A stretch of 64,000 bases of DNA from Pigmentiphaga sp. H8 (GTDB taxonomy: Bacteria > Pseudomonadota > Gammaproteobacteria > Burkholderiales > Burkholderiaceae_B). This document shows, in pieces, positions 17,679-26,243 of this stretch. Numbering within the stretch: position 1 is the first letter of the stretch; each line of letters starts with the position of its first letter. The stretch is taken from contig NZ_CP033966.1 of the NCBI RefSeq assembly GCF_003854895.1, forward strand, positions 1,364,001 to 1,428,000, written 5' to 3'. The position numbers and the translations under genes are program-made. The notes below the pieces were generated by a model that worked only from the letters and a program-made list of their open reading frames with translations, was not told the origin of the DNA and ran no database searches.

Positions 17679-18789
17679 GGGACGCATCGTAGTGGGTATG
17701 TCCGGCGGGGTGGATTCGTCGGTCAGCGCCTGGCTGCTGAAACAGCAGGGCTACGAAGTGGTCGGCCTCTTCATGAAGAACTGGGAGGACGACGACGATT
17801 CCGAGTACTGCTCGACCCGCCAGGACTGGCTGGACGCCGCCAGCGTGGCCGATGTCATCGGCATCGACATCGAAGCGGTCAACTTCGCCGCCGAATACAA
17901 GGACCGTGTGTTCGCCGAATTCCTGCGCGAGTATTCGGCCGGCCGCACGCCCAATCCCGACGTGTTGTGCAACGCCGAGATCAAGTTCAAGGCCTTCCTG
18001 GACCATGCCATGCGCATGGGCGCCGAGCACATCGCCACCGGCCACTACGCGCGCGTGCGGCGCGTGGAGTCGGGGCCGCAGGCCGGGCGCCACCAATTGC
18101 TCAAGGCCCTGGACCACACCAAGGACCAGAGCTATTTCCTGCACCGGTTGAACCAGGCGCAGTTGTCGCGCACGGTCTTTCCGCTGGGCGAGATCCGCAA
18201 GACCGAGGTGCGGCGCATCGCGCACGAACTGGGCCTGTCCAATGCCGCCAAGAAGGACTCCACCGGCATCTGCTTCATCGGCGAACGTCCCTTTCGCGAA
18301 TTCCTGAACCGCTATCTGCCCACCCAGCCCGGCCTCATCCTCACGTCCGAAGGCGAACGCGTGGGCCAGCACGTCGGGCTGTCGTTCTACACGCTGGGCC
18401 AGCGCAAGGGCCTGGGCATAGGCGGCGTGAAAGGGCGCCAGCAGGAGGACGGCACCGCGGACGCCTGGTACGTGGCGAAGAAGGACCTCGCGTCCAACAC
18501 GCTATACGTGGTGCAGGGCCACGATCATCCGTGGCTGCTGAGCGACGCCCTGCAGGCGCAGCAGGCATCGTGGGTGGCCGGCGAGCCTCCGGCGCCGGGC
18601 GCCTATGGCGCCAAGACCCGTTACCGGCAACCCGATGCGGCGTGCACGCTGGCGCGGGCCGATGGCGAAACGTTCGAACTGGGTTTCCCCGATCCTCAGT
18701 GGGCAGTGACGCCCGGCCAGTCCGCGGTGCTGTACGACGGCGAGGTCTGCCTGGGAGGCGGCATCATCACGTCCCCGTCCGCGCGCTAG
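17665..18789 (+). CDS. mnmA: tRNA-specific 2-thiouridylase
   Basis: The 374-residue product matches MnmA, which places sulfur on uridine 34 of tRNAs for Lys, Glu and Gln. The ATP pyrophosphatase loop SGGVDSS is at residues 13-19. The two catalytic cysteines are C102 in CNAEIKF and C203 in GICFIGER, and the DHTKDQSYFLH motif is intact. The ATG at 17665 lies inside the end of the Nudix gene. Full length for the family. Confidence 0.97.
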   Translation: MASSKGRIVVGMSGGVDSSVSAWLLKQQGYEVVGLFMKNWEDDDDSEYCSTRQDWLDAASVADVIGIDIEAVNFAAEYKDRVFAEFLREYSAGRTPNPDVLCNAEIKFKAFLDHAMRMGAEHIATGHYARVRRVESGPQAGRHQLLKALDHTKDQSYFLHRLNQAQLSRTVFPLGEIRKTEVRRIAHELGLSNAAKKDSTGICFIGERPFREFLNRYLPTQPGLILTSEGERVGQHVGLSFYTLGQRKGLGIGGVKGRQQEDGTADAWYVAKKDLASNTLYVVQGHDHPWLLSDALQAQQASWVAGEPPAPGAYGAKTRYRQPDAACTLARADGETFELGFPDPQWAVTPGQSAVLYDGEVCLGGGIITSPSAR

Positions 18790-18802
18790 CGGCGCGGATT
18801 GC

Positions 18803-19510
18803 CTATCCCTCGAAGGCCTCCGGATCGTCCAGCACGATGCGCGCGGTCTTCTGGTAGTGCTCGGTCAGCAGCGCCACGGCCCGGTCGGCGTCCCCCGCCG
18901 TGATGGCTTCCATCAGGTCTTCATGTTCGGCCTGGATCGGGCGGTCCGGGAAGATCTTCTGCACCGACAACTGGCGATAGCGGTACAACTGGTCCGCCAG
19001 TTGTTCGCAGAAGCCGATCAGCCAGCGCGACCCGCATCCGCCTATCAGCGCCCGGTGGAAGGCCCGGTGGCGCTGTTCCCATTCGGGATTGGCCTCGAAG
19101 CGGTCGTCCCGCAGCGAGCGCGGCGTCTTGGACAGGCGATGGAAGGCCAGGACCAGGCCCTCTTCCCATTGCGCGGAGCCGGACGCCATGGACTTGCGCA
19201 GCGCGATTTCCTCCAGCCAGCAGCGGGTGTTGGTGATCTCGACCAGGTCGGTGGGGCTGACCGCCGCCACGGCGAAGCCGCGCTGGTCGCGCTGTTCCAC
19301 CAGGCCGTCGGCGGTCAGCCGGTTCAGGGCCTCGCGCACGGGGGTCTGGCCGGCGCCGTAGTGGTGGCCCAGGAATTCGATCTGCAGCTTGCGCCCGGGC
19401 GGCAGTAACCGGCCCGCCAGCAGATCGGCGCGCATGCGGTCGTACAGCGTGGTGGTCTGGGTGGCGGCGGGGGCGCCGGGGTCGGCCGGTGGGGCGGGGG
19501 TCTTAGCCAC
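18803..19510 (-). CDS. GntR-family (FCD) transcriptional regulator
   Basis: The 235-residue protein has a GntR winged helix (LYDRMRADLLAGRLLPPG, then TPVREALNRLTADGLV) and an FCD domain. It starts with GTG at 19510 behind GGAG. The divergent gene at 19734 encodes a fumarylacetoacetase-fold hydrolase. The A+T-rich gap between them carries three TGTATA repeats, so it probably regulates that gene and itself. The first 20 residues are proline- and alanine-rich and poorly conserved in character. Confidence 0.87.
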   Translation of the reverse strand: MAKTPAPPADPGAPAATQTTTLYDRMRADLLAGRLLPPGRKLQIEFLGHHYGAGQTPVREALNRLTADGLVEQRDQRGFAVAAVSPTDLVEITNTRCWLEEIALRKSMASGSAQWEEGLVLAFHRLSKTPRSLRDDRFEANPEWEQRHRAFHRALIGGCGSRWLIGFCEQLADQLYRYRQLSVQKIFPDRPIQAEHEDLMEAITAGDADRAVALLTEHYQKTARIVLDDPEAFEG

Positions 19511-19577
19511 GAAAACTCCATGAGGCCCGTTGTGGGCAGCCGTGCGTGGGTGCCGGCCGGTGGATTTTATATGAAAG

Positions 19578-19644
19578 TGTATAAAACGCCGTACCCATCA
19601 AAAATATGTATAAAAAATTGCATTCAAGAAAAATGTATATAAAA
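19578..19644. promoter_or_regulatory. three TGTATA direct repeats in divergent promoter
   Basis: TGTATAAAA occurs at 19578-19586 and 19607-19615, and TGTATATAAAA at 19634-19644, with starts 29 and 27 bases apart, within an A+T-rich gap between gntR and the hydrolase gene. GntR/FCD operators often contain TNGTNNACNA- or TGTATAC-like halves. Near-helical phasing suggests cooperative binding or an overlap with promoter -10 elements; which of the two applies cannot be told here. Confidence 0.5.
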
Positions 19645-19733
19645 TGGCGAAGCCAAAGGAATAACCGCCCCGCGGGGCCGGCGTCTTGGCGCGTGCAGGC
19701 ACGCGCGTTTTCACCCCATTACCGGAGTTAGAG

Positions 19734-20594
19734 ATGAAATTCGTGAGTTTCCGCAAAGATGGCGCCGTGCGCCTGGGCGTCCTGGCCGATGACGGCATCA
19801 TCGACCTGAACCAGGCCCAGCCGCAGGTCCCGGCGGACCTGGGCGCCGCGCTGCAGGCCGGCGTCGACCTCCAGGGCGCGGCGAAGGCCGCCATCGCGTC
19901 GTCGGCCCCGCGCCTGCCGGCCGACTCCATCGCCTACGCCCCCGTGGTGCCCCGCCCCGGCAAGATCATTTGCCTGGGCCTGAACTATTTCGACCATGCC
20001 AAGGAAGGCGGCCGCGACAAGCCCGAATACCCCTGGTTCTTCTTCCGCGGCGCGACTTCGCTGCTGGCCCATGGCGAACCCACGGTGCGTCCGCGCGTGT
20101 CCGACAAGTTCGACTACGAAGCCGAGCTGGCCGTGGTGATCGGCAAGGCCGGCCGCCACGTCAAGCGCGACCAGGCCATGGACCTCGTGTTCGGCTATGC
20201 CTGCTTCAACGACATCTCGGTGCGCGACTACCAGAAGCGCACGCCGCAGTGGACCATCGGCAAGAATTTCGACGCCACGGGCGCCTTCGGCCCGCACCTG
20301 GTCACCGCCGACGAACTGCCGGCCGCCGCCAAGGGCCTGTCGATCAAGTGCCGCCTGAACGGCCAGGTCATGCAGGACGCCAACACCAGCGACATGATCT
20401 TCGACATCCCCGAGACCATCGAGCTGCTGACCGAAGTGCTGACGCTGGAACCGGGCGACGTGATCGTCATGGGCACCCCCGCCGGCGTGGGCCAGGCGCG
20501 CAATCCGCAGGTCTGGATGAAGCCGGGCGACGTGGTGGAAATCGAGATCGAGAAGGTTGGCCTGCTGCGCAACCCGGTAACGGCCGAAGCCTGA
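19734..20594 (+). CDS. fumarylacetoacetate hydrolase-family protein
   Basis: The 286-residue protein has the FAH-fold core: ICLGLNYFDHAKE, the metal-ligand strand EAELAVVIG, and the late GDVIVMGTPAGVG. Members hydrolyse, hydrate or decarboxylate 2-keto acids such as acylpyruvates and 2-hydroxyhepta-2,4-diene-1,7-dioate. The start ATG at 19734 follows CGGAG. A divergent GntR regulator suggests substrate-induced expression. The gene ends before a pair of terminator hairpins. Confidence 0.88.
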   Translation: MKFVSFRKDGAVRLGVLADDGIIDLNQAQPQVPADLGAALQAGVDLQGAAKAAIASSAPRLPADSIAYAPVVPRPGKIICLGLNYFDHAKEGGRDKPEYPWFFFRGATSLLAHGEPTVRPRVSDKFDYEAELAVVIGKAGRHVKRDQAMDLVFGYACFNDISVRDYQKRTPQWTIGKNFDATGAFGPHLVTADELPAAAKGLSIKCRLNGQVMQDANTSDMIFDIPETIELLTEVLTLEPGDVIVMGTPAGVGQARNPQVWMKPGDVVEIEIEKVGLLRNPVTAEA

Positions 20595-20611
20595 TATCCG
20601 TAGCTGCGACG

Positions 20612-20690
20612 CAATGAAAAATGCCCCCACGCTTGCCGCTTCGCGGCGGCGCTGCCCCCCAAAGGGGGCGTTTTCATCTTGGGGCGGCCC
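20612..20690. repeat. dispersed-type GC-rich intergenic repeat
   Basis: The stretch contains GCCCCCACGCTTGCCGC and then a GCCCCCC/GGGGGC hairpin. I recognise this style of intergenic element from Bordetella and Achromobacter chromosomes, where it recurs after genes; only one copy is evident in this window, so the repeat status is inference. Confidence 0.4.
20654..20674 (+). terminator. Rho-independent terminator after FAH-family gene
   Basis: A GCCCCC stem with a short CAAA-type loop and GGGGGC is followed by GTTTTC, about 60 bases after the hydrolase stop. Confidence 0.7.
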
Positions 20691-20697
20691 AGCGATG

Positions 20698-20723
20698 AAA
20701 AAAAGCCCCGACGGGCTTTTTTT
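20698..20723. terminator. bidirectional terminator
   Basis: AGCCC-CGAC-GGGCT is flanked by seven A on the left and seven T on the right, so it works for the FAH-family gene on the plus strand and for the toxin-antitoxin operon that converges on it from the minus strand. Confidence 0.85.
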
Positions 20724-20731
20724 CATTCTCA

Positions 20732-21058
20732 TCAGAAATTGAGTTGTTCCGGGCTGATGCCCAGAGCCGCGGCAATCTTCTCTCTGGATGCCTTGCGCAG
20801 ACGGTCGCTGCCTTCCTGCTGGGCGTAAGCGGACTGGCTGACTCCCAGGCGTTCAGCGACGACAGCCTGGGTCAGACCCAGGTGTTCGCGCCAGGCTCGA
20901 ACCGGTGTAGCGCCATCTACGGTTCGATCGACCACGTTGTGTGGAATCAGGTCGCTGTCCACATTGCGCCGCGCCATGTACTCGCCATAGGGGATCACCA
21001 CGAAGGCGGGTTCGCCATCCGGCCCGTTAATGATCTGGATGCTAGTACGTGCGTTCAT
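20732..21058 (-). CDS. Xre-family antitoxin
   Basis: The 108-residue protein has a short N-terminal segment (FVVIPYGEYMA) and then an Xre helix-turn-helix (REHLGLTQAVVAERLGVSQ and SAYAQQEGSDRLRKASR). It overlaps the upstream RelE-type toxin gene by 17 bases, the toxin-first order seen in HigBA-like systems. It would neutralise the toxin and repress the operon. The family assignment is firm; the pair's activity is inferred. Confidence 0.85.
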   Translation of the reverse strand: MNARTSIQIINGPDGEPAFVVIPYGEYMARRNVDSDLIPHNVVDRTVDGATPVRAWREHLGLTQAVVAERLGVSQSAYAQQEGSDRLRKASREKIAAALGISPEQLNF

Positions 21059-21296
21059 CGCGCTTCTTCACCTCTTGAATTTCAACGATCCTGATTTTTC
21101 CGTCCCAGTCGAAGAAAATCCGGTAGTTGGCGATCCGTAGCCGGTATCCGTACTGATGATTGGCGAGAGCCTTGACGTGCAGGCAATCAGGCATTGTCAC
21201 TAGAGCGGAAACTCCGTCTCGTATGGCCATCTGATGCTGTCGATCAAGTTTGCGCAACTGCCTGGCAGCCTTCACCGTCCACAGAATCGAGTTCAT
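21042..21296 (-). CDS. RelE/ParE-superfamily toxin
   Basis: The 84-residue basic protein has the RelE-like pattern: an N-terminal helix pair (AARQLRKLDRQHQMAIRDGVSAL), then YGYRLRIANYRIFFDWDGKIRIVEI and a charged tail KKRDERTY. Members cleave mRNA on the ribosome. Its stop region overlaps the Xre antitoxin gene. Two ATTATAAG direct repeats lie just upstream of its start. Confidence 0.85.
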   Translation of the reverse strand: MNSILWTVKAARQLRKLDRQHQMAIRDGVSALVTMPDCLHVKALANHQYGYRLRIANYRIFFDWDGKIRIVEIQEVKKRDERTY

Positions 21297-21300
21297 GAGG

Positions 21301-21319
21301 ATTATAAGCTAATTATAAG
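21301..21319. promoter_or_regulatory. direct repeats upstream of toxin-antitoxin operon
   Basis: ATTATAAG occurs at 21301-21308 and again at 21312-21319, 11 bases apart (one helical turn), immediately upstream of the toxin start at 21296. It is a candidate operator or promoter for the Xre antitoxin. Confidence 0.5.
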
Positions 21320-21368
21320 TTATTGGTGTGCCTCATTATGGCCTGTCGAAGAAGTGTTTTTCTCTTTG

Positions 21369-21388
21369 GTATGTCTGGCCTGACATAC
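21369..21388. promoter_or_regulatory. inverted repeat in gap before gene fragment
   Basis: GTATGTC-TGGCCT-GACATAC has perfect 7-base arms. It lies 40 bases upstream of a possible gene fragment at 21427 and 73 bases from the toxin start. The bound protein is unknown. Confidence 0.35.
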
Positions 21389-21426
21389 TCTCGAGGCCAA
21401 GGGAACTCCTAAAGCATCCGAGCCCG

Positions 21427-21705
21427 ATGTTCCCGCACGGCCTGCCGCGCCATGTCGTTCAGTTCGGCGTCGCCATGGGCGTCCAGATGCGCCAGCACGG
21501 CTCGAGCGCGCGCGCCATCCTCGATCTGCTGCTGGCCGATCCGCGCTTCCTGCCGCTGAAGGAGCTGATGCAAAGCAGCGAGTTCAGGATGGAGATCAAC
21601 CGCCTGCCGGGCTACGACGCCGTGGACACGGGAATGGTGTCGACCATGCGCGAGGCGTTTCCCCGCTTCTTCCGGCCGGGCGGCCGGAAGGGGAGCGAGG
21701 GGTAG
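21427..21705 (+). pseudogene. possible C-terminal gene fragment
   Basis: A short open frame ends in LPLKELMQSSEFRMEINRLPGYDAVDTG, in two parts resembling the C-terminus of regulators with a periplasmic-binding-like (molybdate-type) domain, where a PGYD segment follows an SxxFR helix. The rest of such a protein is missing; upstream is a toxin-antitoxin locus. It could be the tail of a gene cut by insertion of that locus. The similarity is from memory of the family pattern, so confidence is low. Confidence 0.35.
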
Positions 21706-21715
21706 GCGGCCGCGG

Positions 21716-23341
21716 TCAGGATGCGGCCTGGGTCTGGGGCAGCATGGCCTCGAAGGACTCGGCCTGGGCCATGGGCCAGTATTTCCGGTAGACCTCGTAG
21801 GGCGGCGTGCCGGCCAGCAGTTCGCCGCGCTTCAGGAAGGGGAAGAGGCTGGCCAGCAGCTTGACTTCGTTGCCCGATATGCGGCGCACGATGTGCTCGG
21901 GGCTCAGCTTGGACGGATGGTCCATGCCCGCGGCCGACACCAGTTCGCTCAGCGCGCGCAGGGTGTTGCGGTGGAAGCTGTAGACCCGCTCCGCCTTGTC
22001 GGGCACGACCAGCGCCTTCTGCCGCAGCGGATCCTGCGTGGTGACGCCGGTGGGGCAGCGGTCGGTGTGGCAGGCCTGCGCCTGAATGCAACCCAGCGAG
22101 AACATGAAGCCGCGCGCGCTGTTGCACCAATCGGCCCCCAGCGCCAGCGTGCGCGCGATGTCGAAGGCGGTGATGATCTTGCCCGAGGCGCCTATCCGTA
22201 TCCGGTCGCGCAGGTTCACGCCGACCAGGGTGTTGTGGACCAGCAGCAGGCCGTCCTGCAGCGGCACGCCGACGTGGTCGGTGAATTCCACCGGCGCCGC
22301 GCCGGTCCCGCCTTCGGCGCCGTCCACCACGATGAAGTCGGGCGTGATGCCGGTCTGCAGCATCGCCTTGACGATGGCGAACCATTCCCAGGGGTGTCCC
22401 ACGCACAGCTTGAAGCCCACGGGCTTGCCGCCCGAGAGCCGGCGCAGGCGCGCCACGAACTGCATCAGGCCGACGGGGGTGGAGAAGGCGCCGTGGCGCG
22501 ACGGCGAATTGCAGTCCACCCCCACCAGCACGCCGCGCGCCTCGGCAATCTCGGGCGTGACCTTGGCGCCCGGCAGGATGCCGCCGTGGCCGGGCTTGGC
22601 GCCTTGCGAGAGCTTGATCTCTATCATGCGCACCTGGGGCGAGGTGGCGTTGGTCACGAAGGCTTCCTCGCTGAAATGGCCGTCGGCGTCGCGGCAGCCG
22701 AAGTAGCCCGACCCGATGTTCCAGACCAGGTCGCCGCCCGGCGCCCGATGGTAGCGGCTGATGCCGCCTTCGCCGGTGTCGTGCGCGAAATTGCCCTTGC
22801 GGGCGCCGGTGTTGAGCGCCGTCACCGCGTTGGCCGACAGCGCGCCGAAACTCATGGCGGAGATGTTGAAGATCGAGGCGCTGTAGGGCTGGGTACAGTC
22901 CGGTCCACCCACCGTCACGCGGAAATCGAAGTTCTCGATGTGCACCGGGGCCATCGAGTGGTTGATCCATTCGTAGCGCCGTTCGTACACGTCTTCCTGG
23001 GTGCCGAACGGGCGCTTGTCGATGTCCTGCTTGGCGCGCTGGTAGACGATGGAGCGCTGGTTGCGCGAGAACGGCGCGGCCTTGGTGTCGTCCTCGAAGA
23101 AGTACTGGCGCAGTTCGGGGCGGACGAACTCGAACAGGAAGCGCAGGTTGCCCAGGATGGGATAGTTGCGGCGGATGGCGTGCTTGCGCTGCAGGAGATC
23201 GACGATGCCCAGCGCCAGCAGCGCGGCGAATATCAGCGCCGGGATCCCCCAGTCGGCGTCGTCCGCGGCCAGCAGGCCGAATCCCACGGTGCCCAGGACG
23301 GCCAGCCATAACGTGGTGTATCGGGGGGCAAACCAGGACAT
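21716..23341 (-). CDS. FMN-binding glutamate synthase-family protein
   Basis: The 541-residue protein begins with two hydrophobic segments (TTLWLAVLGTVGFGLLA, ALIFAALLALGIVDLL) and continues with a GltS-like TIM barrel: SFGALSANAV, EGGISRYH, KLSQGAKPGHGG, DGAEGGTGAAPVEF and an Fe-S cysteine cluster region CIQAQACHTDRCPTG. It resembles the archaeal-type/GltB2 stand-alone synthase domain rather than the large GltB. The electron donor and actual substrate are not established for this group. The start has GGAG upstream. Confidence 0.87.
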   Translation of the reverse strand: MSWFAPRYTTLWLAVLGTVGFGLLAADDADWGIPALIFAALLALGIVDLLQRKHAIRRNYPILGNLRFLFEFVRPELRQYFFEDDTKAAPFSRNQRSIVYQRAKQDIDKRPFGTQEDVYERRYEWINHSMAPVHIENFDFRVTVGGPDCTQPYSASIFNISAMSFGALSANAVTALNTGARKGNFAHDTGEGGISRYHRAPGGDLVWNIGSGYFGCRDADGHFSEEAFVTNATSPQVRMIEIKLSQGAKPGHGGILPGAKVTPEIAEARGVLVGVDCNSPSRHGAFSTPVGLMQFVARLRRLSGGKPVGFKLCVGHPWEWFAIVKAMLQTGITPDFIVVDGAEGGTGAAPVEFTDHVGVPLQDGLLLVHNTLVGVNLRDRIRIGASGKIITAFDIARTLALGADWCNSARGFMFSLGCIQAQACHTDRCPTGVTTQDPLRQKALVVPDKAERVYSFHRNTLRALSELVSAAGMDHPSKLSPEHIVRRISGNEVKLLASLFPFLKRGELLAGTPPYEVYRKYWPMAQAESFEAMLPQTQAAS

Positions 23342-23402
23342 GCGCGACTCCTTCGGACTGAAACGGAGTCAAGCATAGCAGCGCGGCAGGGGCGGGCCGG
23401 GA

Positions 23403-24017
23403 TCAGCCCTGGCGCGGATCGGTGTCGGCGAACGACGGGCGCTGCGCCAGCTTCTCGGCCAGGCGGGCCAGGTTCGGATGGCCGTCGCGCCAGTCGCGTT
23501 CGGGGTAGCGGAAGTCCAGGTAGCCCAGCGCACAGCCGACCGCGACGTCGGCCAGCGTGTAGCTGTTGCCGGCGCAGAAGGGTTTCTCGCCCAGGCCGGT
23601 TTCCATGGCTTCCACGGCGGCGTCGATCTTGCCCTGCTGGCGTGCGATCCAGCTCTCGCTGCGCAGCGCCTCGGGGCGCTGGGTGTATTCGGCGCGGATC
23701 AGCACGGCGGCATCCAGCAGGCCGTCGGCCAGGGCCTCCCAGCATTTGACCTCGGAGCGCTCGCGGCCCGACGGGGGCAGCAGCCGGCAGACCGGCGTGA
23801 TCGTGTCCAGGTATTCGACGATGACGCGGGAATCGAAGACCGCGCCGCCATCCTCCATGATCAGGCAGGGGACCTTGCCGAGCGGGTTGGAGTCCTGGAT
23901 GCGGGTGTCCGCCGCCCACACGTTTTCCTGTTCGAACTGGTAGTCGAGTTTCTTGTCTGCCAGGACGATGCGGACTTTGCGGACGAAGGGGCTGGCCAAC
24001 GAGCCGATAAGTTTCAT
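23403..24017 (-). CDS. glutathione S-transferase family protein
   Basis: The 204-residue protein begins MKLIGSLASPFVRKVRIVL, a beta-class-like GST start with the candidate catalytic serine in SPFVRK, and has the cis-proline region NPLGKVPCLIMEDGG. The C-terminal helical domain ends with YTLADVAVGCALGYLDFRYP. It is divergent from purB. Likely role is glutathione-dependent detoxification or a structural/redox function; no specific substrate can be inferred. Confidence 0.9.
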   Translation of the reverse strand: MKLIGSLASPFVRKVRIVLADKKLDYQFEQENVWAADTRIQDSNPLGKVPCLIMEDGGAVFDSRVIVEYLDTITPVCRLLPPSGRERSEVKCWEALADGLLDAAVLIRAEYTQRPEALRSESWIARQQGKIDAAVEAMETGLGEKPFCAGNSYTLADVAVGCALGYLDFRYPERDWRDGHPNLARLAEKLAQRPSFADTDPRQG

Positions 24018-24145
24018 AGAGCAAGAGCCGGATGGTCCTAAAATCAGGGCCGGCCGGCGGGCATGGATGGGCCGCGGAGTATACCATCCGGACCCGTCCC
24101 CGGATATGGTGCGGTGCTACAATTTCTTTTTACTTTCAAGCGCTT

Positions 24146-25522
24146 ATGAAGACTTCCGACCAGTTGACCCCCCTCAATGCATTGTCGCCGCTGGACGGCC
24201 GCTATGCCAGCCGCGGCGCGCTCTTGCGCCCGCTCTTGTCCGAAGCCGGCTTCATGCATCACCGGGTTCAGGTCGAGGTCGCGTGGCTGGTGGCGCTGTC
24301 CGACGCGGGACTGCCCGAATTGCAACCCTTCTCCGTCGCCGCGCGCCAGCGCCTGGCGGAACTGGTGGCCGGATTCTCCGAATCCGACGCCGCCCGCATC
24401 AAGGACATCGAACGCACCACCAACCATGACGTGAAGGCGGTGGAGTACTGGCTGAAGGAAAAGGTGGCCGACAACGCCGAACTGTCCGCCGCGGCCGAGT
24501 TCATCCATTTCGCGTGCACGTCGGAAGACATCAACAACACCTCGCACGCGCTGATGCTGCGGGCCGCGCGCGACCAGGCTCTCGTGCCCTCGCTGCGCAA
24601 GGTCTACGACAAGCTGGCGGCCCTGGCCGAGCAGCATGCCGACCAGCCGCTGCTGTCGCGCACCCATGGCCAGCCCGCCAGCCCCACCACCATGGGCAAG
24701 GAATTCGCCAACATGGCGGCGCGCCTGGGCCGGGCCATCGCCGAGATCGAACGCGTGGAACCGCTGGCCAAGCTCAACGGCGCCACCGGCAACTTCAACG
24801 CCCACCTGTCCGCCTATCCCGAGATCGACTGGGAGGCCTTCAGCGCCAAGGTGCTGCAGGGCCTGGGCCTGACGCAGAACCGCCACACCATCCAGATCGA
24901 GCCGCATGACTGGATGGCCACGCTGTTCGACGCCGTGGCGCGCGCCAACGTGATCCTGCTCGACGTGAACCGCGACATCTGGGGCTACATCGCGCTGGGC
25001 TACTTCAAGCAGCGCCTGAAGGAAGGCGAGATCGGCTCGTCCACCATGCCGCACAAGGTCAATCCCATCGACTTCGAGAACTCCGAAGGCAACCTGGGGC
25101 TGGCCAACGCCACGCTGCGCCACCTGGCCGACAAGCTGCCCGTTTCCCGCTGGCAGCGCGACCTGACCGACTCCACCGTGCTGCGCAACCTGGGCGTGGC
25201 CTTCGGCTACTGCCTGGTGGCCTACGATGCCTGCCTGCGCGGACTCGACAAGCTGGAGATCAACGGCGCGGCCATCGACGCCGACCTGGACGCCTGCTGG
25301 GAAGTGCTGGCCGAACCCGTGCAGACGGTCATGCGGCGCTACGGCCTGCCGCAGCCCTACGAGCAGCTGAAGGCGCTGACCCGCGGCAAGGGCATCAGCG
25401 AAGAGGCGCTGCGCGAGTTCATCCTGGGGCTGGAACTGCCCGACGAGCCCAAGGTCCGGTTGCTGGCGATGACGCCGCGCAACTACATCGGCCTGGCGGC
25501 CAAGCTCGCCCGCGAGCTGTAG
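24146..25522 (+). CDS. purB: adenylosuccinate lyase
   Basis: The 458-residue enzyme carries out two fumarate-releasing steps in purine synthesis. The fumarase/aspartase-superfamily signature SSTMPHKVNPIDFENSEGN contains the catalytic serine in its mobile loop, and TSEDINNT and THGQPASPTT are present. Opening MKTSDQLTPLNALSPLDGRY matches the E. coli-type PurB. The ATG at 24146 has only a weak ribosome binding site in an A+T-rich leader. Confidence 0.97.
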   Translation: MKTSDQLTPLNALSPLDGRYASRGALLRPLLSEAGFMHHRVQVEVAWLVALSDAGLPELQPFSVAARQRLAELVAGFSESDAARIKDIERTTNHDVKAVEYWLKEKVADNAELSAAAEFIHFACTSEDINNTSHALMLRAARDQALVPSLRKVYDKLAALAEQHADQPLLSRTHGQPASPTTMGKEFANMAARLGRAIAEIERVEPLAKLNGATGNFNAHLSAYPEIDWEAFSAKVLQGLGLTQNRHTIQIEPHDWMATLFDAVARANVILLDVNRDIWGYIALGYFKQRLKEGEIGSSTMPHKVNPIDFENSEGNLGLANATLRHLADKLPVSRWQRDLTDSTVLRNLGVAFGYCLVAYDACLRGLDKLEINGAAIDADLDACWEVLAEPVQTVMRRYGLPQPYEQLKALTRGKGISEEALREFILGLELPDEPKVRLLAMTPRNYIGLAAKLAREL

Positions 25523-25532
25523 CCGCCTACCG

Positions 25533-25558
25533 GATGTGGGCGCCGCGGCGCCCACATC
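25533..25558. terminator. perfect 26-base palindrome after purB
   Basis: The sequence from 25533 (GATGTGGGCGCCG) is followed directly by its exact complement to 25558, eleven bases after the purB stop. It can form a strong hairpin but lacks a T-run. The likely role is transcription termination or mRNA 3'-end protection. Confidence 0.65.
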
Positions 25559-25663
25559 GCGGGAACCCTCTCGCGCCTCGCGCATCGAACACGTTGGAAT
25601 CGTTGTCCGACCGGTCTATCGTCCGGTAGACCCTCCCTTGTCCGTCCCACCCAGGAGCCCCTG

Positions 25664-26122
25664 ATGAAGAGACTTTTGCGCGTACTGTCCGTCGCCTGTA
25701 TCGCCGCCGCCCCCATGCTGCTGCCCGCCACCGCCGCCGCCCAGTTCGCCAAGCCCGAGGACGCCGTCAAGTATCGCCAGTCGGCGCTTACCGTCATGTC
25801 CAACCACTTCGGCCGCATCGCGCCGGTTGTGCGGGGGCAGCAGCCCTACGACGCGGCCCAGGTGAAGGCCGACGTGGCCATCGTCGCCATGATGTCCAAG
25901 CTGCCGTGGAGCGCATTCGGTCCGGGAACGGAAGGTGGCGGGGCCAAGCCGGCGGTCTGGTCCGACAACGCCAGGTTCAAGCAAGGCCAGGAGCGGCTGC
26001 ACGGCGACATCGCCAAACTGGTGGCGGCCGCCGACACCGGCGATCTCGCCCAGGTACGGACCGCCTACGGTGCGGTCGGCGCCAGTTGCAAGGCTTGCCA
26101 CGATAATTTCCGGAATCGGTAA
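25664..26122 (+). CDS. cytochrome c' (class II c-type cytochrome)
   Basis: The 152-residue protein has a signal peptide (cleavage near ATAAAQF) and a C-terminal haem motif CKACH at residues 142-146, the class II position. The start of the mature protein, KPEDAVKYRQSALTVM, is typical of cytochrome c'. These periplasmic four-helix haem proteins bind NO and CO and help resist nitrosative stress. A membrane cytochrome b lies at 27767 on the opposite strand beyond the DUF3300 gene and could be a redox partner. Confidence 0.92.
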   Translation: MKRLLRVLSVACIAAAPMLLPATAAAQFAKPEDAVKYRQSALTVMSNHFGRIAPVVRGQQPYDAAQVKADVAIVAMMSKLPWSAFGPGTEGGGAKPAVWSDNARFKQGQERLHGDIAKLVAAADTGDLAQVRTAYGAVGASCKACHDNFRNR

Positions 26123-26163
26123 TCGATCGAAATAAGTTTCAGGGCTTGTAAGCCCGTTGTTTC

Positions 26164-26193
26164 AAAAAAAGCCAGGGTGGACCTGGCTTTTTT
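26164..26193. terminator. Rho-independent terminator after cytochrome c'
   Basis: GCCAGG-GTGGA-CCTGGC is flanked by seven A and six T. It lies 40 bases after the cytochrome gene and 50 bases before the DUF3300 gene. Confidence 0.85.
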
Positions 26194-26243
26194 CGTTTCC
26201 CGGCGGTCGAATACCTGTGTATTCCCGCCTAGGGGGGCCCGTC

